NCBI GenBank assembly: GCA_900498135.1
Contig: LR026961.1
Location: 2,216,693 to 2,280,692, forward strand
Direction: 5' to 3'
Length of the DNA stretch: 64,000 nt
Source: an uncultured Desulfatiglans sp.
GTDB lineage: Bacteria; Desulfobacterota; DSM-4660; Desulfatiglandales; Desulfatiglandaceae
Shown piece after piece: positions 50,353 to 59,600 of the stretch (positions within the stretch are counted from its first letter, which is position 1; the number at the start of each line of letters is the position of its first letter). Under the pieces are notes generated by a model that saw nothing but the letters and a program-made list of their open reading frames with translations, did not search any database and had not been told where the DNA came from. The position numbers were made by a program, and so were the translations under genes.

Positions 50353-50658
50353 ATGAAATGCCCTTTTTGCGAGAAAGATATACCCGGTCGTCCCTGCCCG
50401 AAATGCGGAGAGGAAAATCCGGAGGAGGCTTCGTACTGTATGCAGTGCGGTGCTGCGATGGACGGTCGTCAAGAGCCTTCGGCCTTGGCGGACGAGCAGG
50501 ATGATGAATTCGATTTTGAAAATCGCGTCTTGTGCCCGGACGGGGCCTGTACAGGGATCATTGTCGACGGGAAATGCACCGAGTGCGGGAAGGTCTGGGA
50601 ACCTGGCGCTGATCAGGGTCCTGCAGATGAAAATCAGAGCCCTGCAGACGAAAAATAG
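50353..50658 (+). CDS. Multi-zinc-ribbon small protein
   Basis: The 101-residue protein carries CPFC, CPKC, CMQC and CTECG elements, that is at least two zinc ribbons, followed by an acidic Asp/Glu-rich linker and a short repeated tail (GPADENQSPADE). ATG follows GAGAGGAAGATAG. It lies 12 bases before queD and may be co-transcribed. Zinc-ribbon proteins of this form are of unknown function. Confidence 0.7.
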   Translation: MKCPFCEKDIPGRPCPKCGEENPEEASYCMQCGAAMDGRQEPSALADEQDDEFDFENRVLCPDGACTGIIVDGKCTECGKVWEPGADQGPADENQSPADEK

Positions 50659-50670
50659 GGGGGCTGCTCA

Positions 50671-51042
50671 ATGTATGAATTGAAGATCGTTACACATTTT
50701 GCGGCGGCCCATCAGTTGCGAGAATACGAGGGTGGCTGCGAAAGGCTCCACGGGCACAACTGGACGGTCGAGGTTTTTGTCGCAGGGGATACCCTTGGTG
50801 AAAATGGTTTGCTGGTCGACTTCAAGCTTGTTAAGGAGGCCACCCAGCGGGTGCTGGATGCGTTGGACCATCGCTTTTTGAATGACCTTGAACCCTTCCG
50901 GGCTTTGAATCCCTCTTCGGAAAACATCGCCCGTTACATCTTCGAGCGTCTTGCTGCGGAGCTTGACGACGGGCGGGTCCACGTCAGCAGGGTGACCGCC
51001 TGGGAGTCTGAAAACGCCTGCGCCACCTATTCCAAGTCTTGA
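50671..51042 (+). CDS. queD: 6-carboxy-5,6,7,8-tetrahydropterin synthase (QueD)
   Basis: Makes 6-carboxytetrahydropterin from dihydroneopterin triphosphate on the queuosine route. At 123 residues it has the zinc-binding HxH of HGHNW with an upstream His (AAHQL), a nearby catalytic Cys (GGCERLHG) and DHRFLND, plus the C-terminal WES motif that binds the pterin. Other queuosine genes are not in the window. kdsB follows nine bases later. Confidence 0.93.
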   Translation: MYELKIVTHFAAAHQLREYEGGCERLHGHNWTVEVFVAGDTLGENGLLVDFKLVKEATQRVLDALDHRFLNDLEPFRALNPSSENIARYIFERLAAELDDGRVHVSRVTAWESENACATYSKS

Positions 51043-51051
51043 TTCCCTATA

Positions 51052-51801
51052 ATGGATATTTACGCTTTTATTCCGGCAAGGTATCAATCCACCCGTCTGC
51101 CCGGCAAGCCTCTGGTTTTGATCGCCGGCAAGCCGATGATTCAGCATGTGTATGAGAGGGCGTTACGCTGCACGGATTTGGCGGGCGTGTACGTCGCGAC
51201 GGACGACTCACGGATCGCGGATTGTGTGAGGTCCTTCGAGGGCCGGGTGGTTATGACACGGACGGACCACCTGTCCGGCACTGACCGGATTTGCGAGGCG
51301 GCAACCTCGCTCGGAGTGAAAGACGAGGATGTCATCGTCAATATCCAGGGTGATCAGCCGCTTTTCGATCCTTCTGTGGTGGCGGATCTGGTCGGACCAT
51401 TCAAAGATGACCCCGTTCTTTCCATGTCTACTCTCAAATTCCGGATCAACGCGGATGAGGCCGGCAACCCGAACCATGTCAAGGTTGTGACGGACGCGGC
51501 GGGCTTCGCCCTATATTTTTCCAGGGCCGCTATCCCCTTTTACCGTGAGAAGGACACCCCGGCGGTGTATTACAAACACCTCGGCTTTTATGCATATCGC
51601 ATGGAGTTTTTGCGGCGATTCAGCCGCATGCCGGAGGGATGCCTCGAATCCGCGGAAAAGCTCGAGCAGCTTCGTGTCCTCGAAAATGGCGTCCGGATGC
51701 GGGTTGTCGAAACCGCTTCCGATTCCCCCGAAGTGGACGTCGCTATGGATGTGCGCAGGGTGGAGGAACGCCTGCTCGCTATCACCCGGAAAGGCGCCTG
51801 A
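51052..51801 (+). CDS. kdsB: 3-deoxy-manno-octulosonate cytidylyltransferase
   Basis: Activates KDO as CMP-KDO for lipopolysaccharide inner core synthesis, showing the organism has LPS. The 249 residues start with IPARYQSTRLPGKPL, the nucleotide-binding motif, and contain VIVNIQGDQPLF with the Mg-binding Asp. Downstream recJ begins 11 bases later. Confidence 0.97.
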   Translation: MDIYAFIPARYQSTRLPGKPLVLIAGKPMIQHVYERALRCTDLAGVYVATDDSRIADCVRSFEGRVVMTRTDHLSGTDRICEAATSLGVKDEDVIVNIQGDQPLFDPSVVADLVGPFKDDPVLSMSTLKFRINADEAGNPNHVKVVTDAAGFALYFSRAAIPFYREKDTPAVYYKHLGFYAYRMEFLRRFSRMPEGCLESAEKLEQLRVLENGVRMRVVETASDSPEVDVAMDVRRVEERLLAITRKGA

Positions 51802-51812
51802 GGTCCCGGGAG

Positions 51813-53594
51813 GTGTCGCGATACAACATCTGGAAACTGAAACCCGTCTTCCCTGAAGCCCGCGAGTTGAGCCGAACCGCAGGTCTTACCCCCCTGCAGG
51901 CCCATTTCCTGGTGCATCGCGGAATGAGAGATCCACAGACTGCAAAGGACTTTTTTGACCCCCGTCTGGCCTCCCTCCAAGATCCTCTGACGCTTCCCGA
52001 TATGGGGGAAGCGGTCCGGATCGTTCAACACGCCATCGAACAGGATTGGAAGATCACCGTTTACGGCGATTACGACGCGGACGGTATCACGGCTACGGCT
52101 GTCCTGATCCATTTTTTCGATGCGATCGGCCTGAAGGCTTCCGCTTATATCCCCAACCGCCTGCGCGAAGGGTACGGGCTGAACCGGGAGGCTGTGCGCC
52201 GGATCGCCGCCGACGGCACGAAGCTCCTGATCACCGTGGATTGCGGCAGCTCGGACTACAGGGCGATCGCTGCAGCACAGCGCGCGGGGTTGACGGTGGT
52301 TGTTACGGATCATCACCAGGTCCCTGAGCATTATCGGCCGCCCTGTGCGGTCGTCAACGCCCACAGAAGCGGCGGTCCTTCCACTCTGAGGCCGCTGGCC
52401 GGCGTGGGGGTCGCCTTTTTTCTCGCCGTGGCCATTCGCAGCGCCCTGCGGGAAAAAGGATGGTTCAAGACCCGCAAGGAGCCGGATCTCCGGGAATATC
52501 TTGATTTGGTGGCGCTGGGGACAGTGGCGGACCGTGTGCCGCTGCTCGGTCAGAACCGCATCCTGGTCAACAGCGGTCTCAAGATGATGGCCGAAAGCAG
52601 GTGGGAGGGAATCGGTGCCATGAAGGCCGCCGCCCAGATAGACAAACTGTCCGTGACGGCCGACGACCTTGCATTCAGGCTCGCCCCGCGGCTTAACGCC
52701 CCCGGCCGCCTCGGGGGGGCGGCCTTGGCCCTTGAGATTTTGACAGTGCGTGATATGGCGAAAGCCGAGCGCGCGGCCCGTGAGTTGACGGCCTTGAATC
52801 AGGAAAGGCAGAGGCTCGAAAGGGAGATCCTGAAGCAGATCGACGCACAGATCGCCTCTATGGGCGATGTAGATCGCCTCAGGACCCTCATGTTGTGCGG
52901 TGAGAACTGGCACACGGGCGTTCTGGGAATTGTAGCCTCGAAACTGGTGGACCGTTACCACAGACCGGCCGTCGTGCTGAGCCTTCAGGACGGGCTGGGA
53001 ATCGGATCCGGACGCAGCATCGACGGATTCAACCTGTTCGGGGCACTCACTGAAATGGCCCACCTCTTCGAGCGCTATGGGGGCCATGCCCACGCGGCCG
53101 GGTTTGCCCTCAAACGGGTCAATCTCGATACGTTCCGAAAGGACCTCGAACAGTTGGCATGGGATCAGTTGGATGACGAAAGTTTGATGCCGGGACTGGA
53201 TATCGATGCGGTAGTCTCATTGGCAGATATCGATTTCCGCACACTAGCCGAAATCGACGCGCTGGCACCCTTCGGGGAAGGGAATCCGGAGCCTTGTCTG
53301 CTGGCGCGGGGTGTGACGGTTTTCGAATCGAGGTTGGTAGGGGACAATCATCTGAAGATGAGCGTTGCTCAAGATGGATGTGTTTTCGATGCCATCGGCT
53401 TCGGCTTGGGCGACCTCGCACCGGCAAAGGGCGAGCGGGTCAACCTGGCATTTGTTCCAGAAAAAAACACCTGGCAGGGGGTGGAAAGGATCCAGTTGAA
53501 GCTGCTCGATCTCGCCGGCTGGGATGAACCCGTGCCGTCAATCCTTGAAGATGCGCGCAGCCAGCTCGATGTCCTCGGGGCAGAATACGAATAA
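51813..53594 (+). CDS. recJ: Single-stranded-DNA-specific exonuclease RecJ
   Basis: RecJ degrades 5' ends in recombination and mismatch repair. From GTG 51813, beside CCCGGGAGGTG, it has 593 residues. DHH-family motifs are intact: DYDADG, VDCGSSD and TDHHQ, then RLNAPGRLG and the DHHA1 GRSIDGFN and GGHAHAAGF blocks. The frame is open to 51639 inside kdsB, but the upstream codons encode Arg-rich nonsense. Its 3' end overlaps the convergent ACT-domain gene by 57 bases. Confidence 0.97.
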   Translation: MSRYNIWKLKPVFPEARELSRTAGLTPLQAHFLVHRGMRDPQTAKDFFDPRLASLQDPLTLPDMGEAVRIVQHAIEQDWKITVYGDYDADGITATAVLIHFFDAIGLKASAYIPNRLREGYGLNREAVRRIAADGTKLLITVDCGSSDYRAIAAAQRAGLTVVVTDHHQVPEHYRPPCAVVNAHRSGGPSTLRPLAGVGVAFFLAVAIRSALREKGWFKTRKEPDLREYLDLVALGTVADRVPLLGQNRILVNSGLKMMAESRWEGIGAMKAAAQIDKLSVTADDLAFRLAPRLNAPGRLGGAALALEILTVRDMAKAERAARELTALNQERQRLEREILKQIDAQIASMGDVDRLRTLMLCGENWHTGVLGIVASKLVDRYHRPAVVLSLQDGLGIGSGRSIDGFNLFGALTEMAHLFERYGGHAHAAGFALKRVNLDTFRKDLEQLAWDQLDDESLMPGLDIDAVVSLADIDFRTLAEIDALAPFGEGNPEPCLLARGVTVFESRLVGDNHLKMSVAQDGCVFDAIGFGLGDLAPAKGERVNLAFVPEKNTWQGVERIQLKLLDLAGWDEPVPSILEDARSQLDVLGAEYE

Positions 53595-54020
53595 CGACCT
53601 CTTTCCGCGAGGGAGCGCGGATCCATACACATAATTGATATTGACCCCCTCTTCCCCGAACTTTCGGGCCATCGCCGCCAGGTTTCCCGGCCGGTTCTCG
53701 ATTTCAAGGGCGATCACCGGCGCGATGTCGAAGACATACTCACCCTTTGTCAGGAGATCCATCGCCTTATCCGTTTTATCGACCAGCAGGCGGATGAGGG
53801 CGTAATCGGCCGAGTCTTTCTGCATCGAACCATAACTGGCGGCCGGGGCGACGCGCTTGAGGGATTTCCCCCTGGCCTTGAAGATGCCCTGTACGTAGTC
53901 GGAGGCATCCTGAATGGTCAATGCGTCGATATTGATGCCCGCCTCCGCCAGTCGGCCGGCGAGGGCGCCCAGTTCACCCGGAGCGTTTTTCAGAAACAAA
54001 GAAATCTCGGTCCTGACCAT
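53538..54020 (-). CDS. ACT-domain protein (tandem ACT)
   Basis: From ATG 54020, preceded by GGGAGGGTAGCG, the 160-residue protein consists of two ACT domains: an N-terminal one with FLKNAPGELGALAGRLAEAG and a C-terminal one with ENRPGNLAAMARKFGEEG. ACT domains bind amino acids and regulate enzymes; stand-alone tandem forms are presumed regulatory. It lies 81 bases downstream of hflC on the same strand and may share its transcript. Its last 57 bases overlap recJ tail to tail. Confidence 0.85.
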   Translation of the reverse strand: MVRTEISLFLKNAPGELGALAGRLAEAGINIDALTIQDASDYVQGIFKARGKSLKRVAPAASYGSMQKDSADYALIRLLVDKTDKAMDLLTKGEYVFDIAPVIALEIENRPGNLAAMARKFGEEGVNINYVYGSALPRGKRSLFVFCPEDIELAARIFKD

Positions 54021-54101
54021 ACTCGCTACCCTCCCTTTACCAGTGGGCAATGGCGAAAAACGATCCAACAGCTTGCTTACAACGGATTTGTCATCACGTC
54101 G

Positions 54102-55061
54102 CTAATCCGTTGGCGACATCACGGCTTTTTCTTCGTAGCTCTTGAAAAACTTGAGCAGGTCGGAATCGGTTGAAAGGATCAAAGCGCTTTGCTTGTCCAT
54201 TGCATTGCGGTAGAGGTCCAGAGATTTGAGAAAAGAGTAAAACTCCGGATCCTTATTGTAGGCCTTTGCGTAAATGAGCGCAGCCTCTGCATCGGCCTTT
54301 CCTTTGATCTCTTGAGCCGTCTTGTAAGCCTCCGAAGAGATGCGTTTCAGTTCTTTGTCTCGGTTACCCTCGATCTTGCGGGCCTCGCCCTGGCCCTCCG
54401 AGCGGAATTTTTCGGCGATCTGTTTCCGTTCGGCGATCATCCTTGCATACACCGATTTCTGGACTTCTTCGACGTAGTTGATCCGTTTGAGTTTGACATC
54501 GACCAGTTGGATGCCGAAATCATCCAGCTTCGGCTGGGATTGCTCCAAAATGCCCTTGGTGATTTTCTGCCGGCCGAGTGTCACCTCTCCGAGATAGCGG
54601 GTGTCCACCAGGTCGGAGATGCCGACCTCGAAGGTGTCGAGCTTTCGGTTGGTCTTCCGCACCGTTTCGATCAACGGATAGGAGGTGATGAAATTGCGGA
54701 CGGCGGAATCGATGATATCGTCCAGACGGGCCATCGCCCCTGTGACGTTGTTGACGGTTTCGAAGAAAATCAGCGGATTGACGATCTTCCAACGGGCGAA
54801 GGTATCGACCCAGATGAAGGTCTTGTCCAGGGTCGGGATCTGTCCCGGGTCTCCATCCCATTCGAGAAGGTTCTTCGGGAAGTAATTGGTTTGCTGAATC
54901 ATCGGCAGTTTGAAATAAAGCCCAGGGTCGGTCTTGGGGCTGCCGACGGCTCTCCCGAACTGTGTGACGACAACCTGTTCGGTCTCATCCACCACATAGA
55001 CCGAAGAATAGACGGCAACGGCAATGATGATCAAGGGGATCAGGATGAATTTCAGTTTCAT
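54102..55061 (-). CDS. hflC: Membrane protease modulator HflC
   Basis: HflC and HflK form a membrane complex of SPFH (stomatin/prohibitin) type that surrounds and restrains FtsH. The 319 residues have an N-terminal membrane anchor (about 4-20), the SPFH domain (EQVVVTQFGRAVG) and the C-terminal RKQIAEKFRSEGQGEARKI helix. The ATG overlaps the hflK stop by one base (TAATG). Confidence 0.97.
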   Translation of the reverse strand: MKLKFILIPLIIIAVAVYSSVYVVDETEQVVVTQFGRAVGSPKTDPGLYFKLPMIQQTNYFPKNLLEWDGDPGQIPTLDKTFIWVDTFARWKIVNPLIFFETVNNVTGAMARLDDIIDSAVRNFITSYPLIETVRKTNRKLDTFEVGISDLVDTRYLGEVTLGRQKITKGILEQSQPKLDDFGIQLVDVKLKRINYVEEVQKSVYARMIAERKQIAEKFRSEGQGEARKIEGNRDKELKRISSEAYKTAQEIKGKADAEAALIYAKAYNKDPEFYSFLKSLDLYRNAMDKQSALILSTDSDLLKFFKSYEEKAVMSPTD

Positions 55062-56122
55062 TACTTGGTCCCTCCTTGCGGCCTGCCGAGGTTGAGGAGC
55101 GGGAGGAAATTTTTCTGCTCGGCGTCGACAATATATTTCTCACCCATTTTGGGCATGATATCCTGCATGGCCTCCAGATAGAGCCGCCTCCGGGTGACAT
55201 CCTCGGCCTTAATATACTCGTTGTACAGATCCTCGAATCGGGTGGCATCTCCCTGCGCCCGGTTGACGCGATCGAGCGCGTAGCCCTCCGCGGCCCGGAT
55301 GGTCTTTTCGGCGTCCCCCTTGGCTGCAGGGATGACCTTGTTGTACTGCTCGCGCGCTTCGTAGATCATGCGCTCCTTTTCCTGAACAGCCTGGTTGACC
55401 TCGTTGAAAGACGGCTGCACGGGTTCGGGCACGTTGGTCTTTTTCATCTCGATGGTGACAACCTTGATGCCCGTTTCCGCCTCGTCGAGCTCTTTCTGAA
55501 GGAGTTCCTGTGCCTGATTGGCGATCTCTTCGCGTTTGCTGATGACCTCGTTGATGCTCCTGTCGCCTACGACCAGGCGCATGGTCGATTCGGACAAGTC
55601 GCGCAGGGTGCTCCGGACGTTTCTGACCTTGAAGAGATAGTTGTAAGGATCGTTGATGCGGAACTGGACGATCCAGGGAACCACGGCGACATTCAGGTCG
55701 CCCGTCAGCATGAGGGATTCGTCCTCGTAAGGGGGGCTCGAGGCGAATCGTGAGCGGGTACCGGTTTCCACAGTCCGAAAACCGAATTCTTCCTTGAAAA
55801 CATATCGCACCTTGACCTTGCTGACCTTCTCGATTCCGTTCGGCAGTTTGAAGTTGAGTCCGGGCTGTGTCATCCGGACATACTTGCCGAACCGCTGGAC
55901 CATTCCCACTTCATCGACGGCAACCGTATAAACGGAGGTCGAACCGAGATAAAGAAGGATAATGACAAGGATGATCAGGGTCGTCCCGCCCGGGAGTTTA
56001 CCCTTGAAGCCCTTGAATCCTTTGAATTTCTGGAAGATTTCATTGACGTTGGGAGGCGGTCCGGCATCTCCGCCCGATGCCTTTTTCCTCTGTTCCTGCA
56101 GCTTATCCCAATCCCAGGCCAT
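55061..56122 (-). CDS. hflK: Membrane protease modulator HflK
   Basis: The 353-residue partner of HflC has a Gly/Lys-rich cytosolic start (MAWDWDKLQEQRKKASGG), one membrane helix (about 47-65), and the SPFH domain with VGMVQRFGKYVRMTQPGLNF. It is the first gene of the hflKC unit. The 235-base region upstream (56123-56357) should hold its promoter; no clear one is visible. Confidence 0.97.
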   Translation of the reverse strand: MAWDWDKLQEQRKKASGGDAGPPPNVNEIFQKFKGFKGFKGKLPGGTTLIILVIILLYLGSTSVYTVAVDEVGMVQRFGKYVRMTQPGLNFKLPNGIEKVSKVKVRYVFKEEFGFRTVETGTRSRFASSPPYEDESLMLTGDLNVAVVPWIVQFRINDPYNYLFKVRNVRSTLRDLSESTMRLVVGDRSINEVISKREEIANQAQELLQKELDEAETGIKVVTIEMKKTNVPEPVQPSFNEVNQAVQEKERMIYEAREQYNKVIPAAKGDAEKTIRAAEGYALDRVNRAQGDATRFEDLYNEYIKAEDVTRRRLYLEAMQDIMPKMGEKYIVDAEQKNFLPLLNLGRPQGGTK

Positions 56123-56357
56123 TTAGTAACTCCTGAATGGTTGATATGATGATGCATTTCCGGGTGACAACGGGTGATGACGGGGCGGGTTTCCGGGACG
56201 ATGAGGCTCTGTTTCCGGAAAGGTTACGATGCCCGAAATCGTGTCTGGACGTGCACGATTTGTCTTTAAAAATGAATAATCTAAAACCATGTAGCTCAAA
56301 ACATAGCGACAAAAGGGGGTCACGTCAAGAAAGAAAGGGCGGCGCGGGGCGGCAGCT

Positions 56358-57749
56358 TCAGGTCACGGGGAAGATCTTGCCCGGGTTGAGGATCCCGTTC
56401 GGGTCGAACAGGTCTTTGACCCGCTTCATCCAGGCGAGGCTGGCGCCGTGCTCCATTTCCATGAACTGCCGCTTTCCGATGCCGACACCGTGCTCACCGG
56501 TGGCGGTGCCGCCAACCGAAATGGCCTTCAGGACGAGCCTCCGGTTCACCGCCGCGATGGCGTCCCAGTCGACCGCGTCACCGTGCTTGCCCATCATCGC
56601 CATGTGGATGTTGCCGTCCCCTGCATGGCCGAAGATGTAGAAGGGCAGGGTGAGGGTTTGGGATGCCGCCGCGGCGAAATCCAGTACTTCAGGAAAGGTG
56701 GAGATCGGCACGGCCACGTCGGTTGTCAGAAAACCTCGGCCGGGATGGTTCCGGATAATCATTTCTCCCAGTTCGTGCCTGGCCTTGAATAGGGTGTCCC
56801 ACTCCTCTTTTCCGAGCCCGGATCGAAACTCCTGACAATGGGTTTCATCTGCGATGGAGCGCACGATCTCGAGGATCTCGGCGAGCTGGTTTTTCGAGGG
56901 GCCGCTGAACTCCATGAAAAGGGTGGGGCGTTCCTTCAGAGCGAGGGACTTTTCACGGTTGATCAGCCGGATGCATTCCGGGCTGAGCAATTCGAGCGCC
57001 GCCGGGTCGAGACCGCCGCGCATGATTTCGAAGACTGTCTTGCCTGCCGAGGCTGCCGAGTCGAAGGTAGCGACCACGGCCGAACGTTCCGCCGGGATTC
57101 CGACAAGGCGTATGGTTGCCTCCACCACCAAACCGAGGGTGCCTTCGGACCCGATGAACAGGTGCAGCAGGTCATAGCCCGAGGAACTCTTGGAGGCGCG
57201 GTTGCCGACCTCGATGATCTCCCCGCCGGCCAGTGCGATCCTCAGCCGCAGCACGTAGTCCTTGGTAGAGCCGTACCGCACGGTGCGTGTTCCACTGGCG
57301 TTGTTGGCGATCATGCCCCCGAGGGTCGCCCGGGCGCCGGGGTCCGGTGGAAAAAAGATTCCGGAGTACCGCAGCTTTTCATTGAGGTCCTGGTAAATGA
57401 CCCCGGGTTCGACATCCGCCTGAAAGTCCTGCGCCCGGATGTTCAGGATCCGGTTCATCCGGCTGAAGTCGATGACGATGCCCTTCGACACGGGAATAGG
57501 ATTTCCTTCGAGGCTCGACCCGGACCCCCAGCCTGTGACCGGTATCTGGTGCTCATGGGCGTAGCGAAGGATCTTCGAGACCTCCTCGGCCCGGTTCGGC
57601 CAAACCACGGCCTCGGGCCGGCAACGCAGGTGATGGGATTGATCGCAGGCGTGGAGGTCCAGATTGGACTCCCCGGTGGAGAGCGATCCGGGCTCCAGGA
57701 GGGTGCCCAGCGCCTCGAGATGTCGGGCATCAAGCGGTGTGAAGATCAT
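56358..57749 (-). CDS. FAD-linked oxidase, GlcD/D-lactate dehydrogenase family
   Basis: The 463-residue flavoenzyme has the PCMH FAD-binding region (VTGWGSGSSLEGNPIPVSKG, then GGMIANNASGTRTVRYG) and the C-terminal FAD-linked oxidase domain ending in ATGEHGVGIGKRQFM. Homologues oxidise glycolate or D-lactate and pass electrons to a partner Fe-S subunit, absent here. It lies 93 bases after tupC on the same strand, possibly read through. Substrate is uncertain. Confidence 0.9.
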   Translation of the reverse strand: MIFTPLDARHLEALGTLLEPGSLSTGESNLDLHACDQSHHLRCRPEAVVWPNRAEEVSKILRYAHEHQIPVTGWGSGSSLEGNPIPVSKGIVIDFSRMNRILNIRAQDFQADVEPGVIYQDLNEKLRYSGIFFPPDPGARATLGGMIANNASGTRTVRYGSTKDYVLRLRIALAGGEIIEVGNRASKSSSGYDLLHLFIGSEGTLGLVVEATIRLVGIPAERSAVVATFDSAASAGKTVFEIMRGGLDPAALELLSPECIRLINREKSLALKERPTLFMEFSGPSKNQLAEILEIVRSIADETHCQEFRSGLGKEEWDTLFKARHELGEMIIRNHPGRGFLTTDVAVPISTFPEVLDFAAAASQTLTLPFYIFGHAGDGNIHMAMMGKHGDAVDWDAIAAVNRRLVLKAISVGGTATGEHGVGIGKRQFMEMEHGASLAWMKRVKDLFDPNGILNPGKIFPVT

Positions 57750-57842
57750 GGTTTGCGGACCTCGCTGTTTCTGAAGGTGTCTGTGCGGAAACGCGGCCCC
57801 CGGTTGGAAACCAGGTCGAGCAGAAGGGTCTGCGGCGGACCG

Positions 57843-58856
57843 TTAGAGCCATTCGATCCCGGAAGGTGCGAGGACGACCGAAACGGCGCTCCCGATGCGA
57901 ATGTTCGATTCTCGAAACGCACTCTCATCCACCCATACCGTGAGCAAGAGGCCGACGTCCACCAGGGCGCTTACCCTGCCCTTCTCGAGGCGTAGCTCCA
58001 CCACCTTGCCTTGTAGTTCGGTATGGGACGCTGCGTCAGGTGTCTGATGCGCGATCTTCAGTGCGCGGGGATCGATGGCGATGTAGCGGGAGCCGGGAGA
58101 GGATCGTCCGGGCAGGTGTATAGCGATGCGCCTGCCCGATTCCCCGATAAGCGCGGCTTTGCCCTCGGGCGTAATCTCCGCGCGAAAAACGTTTTCATAG
58201 GCTGCTTGGATCACCCGGCCCTGGTGGAGAAAAACCGTCCGATCCGCGAGCCGCGCACTTTGATCGAGATTGTGGCTCGCAAAGACCACCGTAATTCCTC
58301 TCGTGTGATTGATGGTTTCGATCAGGCCCTCGATCTGTCCTTCGTGTTCCCGGTCGACGTTGGCGGTCGGTTCGTCCAGAAGGACCACCTCCGGATTGCA
58401 CGCGAGTGCCCGGGCAATGGCGACGCGCTGGGTTTCTCCTCCTGAAAGACGGTGGGCTTTGGAGGAGCGGAAGGGTTTCATATCGACGATGTCGAGGAGT
58501 TCTTCAACCCGTTTATAGCGTATGGAGGCCGGGGTCTTCCTCACAGCCAGGGGGTACTCGATGTTCTTGAAGACCGTTGTGGTGAAGAGGATGGGGTGCT
58601 GTTGAACCAGCACCACCCTGCGGCGCAGACGCCTCAAGGCCCTGGAGGACGACCATGGAACGGGTGCGTTGTCGAACAGCATATTCCCGCTGGATGGGGT
58701 TTCCAAAAAGGCCAGGGTTTCGAGGAGGGTGGTCTTCCCCGCGCCGTTCGGTCCCATAATGGCGGTGATGCGCCCCTTTTCGAGCATGAGATCGGAAATA
58801 TCCAGGATCTTCCGTGGACCGGCTGTCCTGATCAAGTCGGAGATCTGGTATAGCAT
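57843..58856 (-). CDS. tupC: Tungstate ABC transporter ATP-binding protein
   Basis: The 337-residue ATPase has Walker A GPNGAGKTT, signature LSGGETQRV, Walker B VVLLDEP and an H-loop FASHN. The C-terminal 75-80 residues (about 262-337) look like a TOBE oxyanion-binding domain, which senses Mo/W in related transporters. It follows tupB by four bases, so tupABC is an operon with tupA first. Named by context and homology of the whole set. Confidence 0.9.
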   Translation of the reverse strand: MLYQISDLIRTAGPRKILDISDLMLEKGRITAIMGPNGAGKTTLLETLAFLETPSSGNMLFDNAPVPWSSSRALRRLRRRVVLVQQHPILFTTTVFKNIEYPLAVRKTPASIRYKRVEELLDIVDMKPFRSSKAHRLSGGETQRVAIARALACNPEVVLLDEPTANVDREHEGQIEGLIETINHTRGITVVFASHNLDQSARLADRTVFLHQGRVIQAAYENVFRAEITPEGKAALIGESGRRIAIHLPGRSSPGSRYIAIDPRALKIAHQTPDAASHTELQGKVVELRLEKGRVSALVDVGLLLTVWVDESAFRESNIRIGSAVSVVLAPSGIEWL

Positions 58857-58860
58857 GTGC

Positions 58861-59556
58861 TCAGATCCTCGATCTGCCCTGGATGGCGTGAAAAAGGATA
58901 TTGACGGAAAAGCTCACGGCGAGAAGCACCATCCCCAGGGCCACGCTCAGGGTGAATTCGCCCTTGTCGTATTCCAGGGCCATGGCGGTGGTGATGGTCC
59001 GGGTGTAGCCTTTCACGTTCCCACCGAGCATCATGCTGATGCCGACCTCGGCAATGACGCGGCCGAAGGCCAGAATGAAGGCCGCCACGATGCCGAAACG
59101 GCTCTCGCGGATGATGGTGCCGGCGAGACGCACGGGGCCGGCACCCAGGGTCAGGGCGGTCTTGCGGTACCGGTCGTCGAGCCGCGCCACCGCCGACAGA
59201 ACGAAGGTGGTGATCACGGGGAAAAGGAGGATGGTCTGGCCGATGACGATCGCGGCAGGCGTATAGAGCAGATCATACGCACCCAATACCCCTTTCCTCG
59301 AAATGAAGGCATAGGCGAAGAGCCCTACGACAACGGTCGGGAGAGCCAGAAGGGTATTGCAGATCGTGATGCAGAGCCGCTTCCCCGGAAAGTCGTTCAG
59401 GGCGATGAGGATTCCCGCCGGGACGCCCGCAATGCCGGCCAATGCCGTAGAAAGACAGCTGACTTCCAGAGAGAGCACCACGATGGCAAGGAGTTCCGGG
59501 TCCAAATCCCAGATGAGCCGGCAGGCCGAAGCGATGCTATCGCTCAGAAACTCCAT
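58861..59556 (-). CDS. tupB: Tungstate ABC transporter permease
   Basis: The 231-residue protein has five to six membrane segments and the permease EAA-type loop (KTALTLGAGPVRLAGTIIR, then AFGRVIAEVGISMMLGG). This form with RVIAEVG is typical of TupB. It lies between tupA and tupC. Confidence 0.93.
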   Translation of the reverse strand: MEFLSDSIASACRLIWDLDPELLAIVVLSLEVSCLSTALAGIAGVPAGILIALNDFPGKRLCITICNTLLALPTVVVGLFAYAFISRKGVLGAYDLLYTPAAIVIGQTILLFPVITTFVLSAVARLDDRYRKTALTLGAGPVRLAGTIIRESRFGIVAAFILAFGRVIAEVGISMMLGGNVKGYTRTITTAMALEYDKGEFTLSVALGMVLLAVSFSVNILFHAIQGRSRI

Positions 59557-59600
59557 GGATGGCGATGCTCCGAAGAGGGAAGCGGTCTTTCAACAAGATT

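Noticed and set aside
54189-55181. Plus-strand frames over hflKC and the flavin oxidase (54189-55181, 56838-57995, 58669-59769)
   Set aside because: Antisense shadows of well-supported minus-strand genes.
56150-56235. TTTCCGG repeats near 56156-56225 as an eighth copy of the dispersed repeat
   Set aside because: Only short end-like words are present; none of the core, TTGGCC or GTTTGC blocks could be found.
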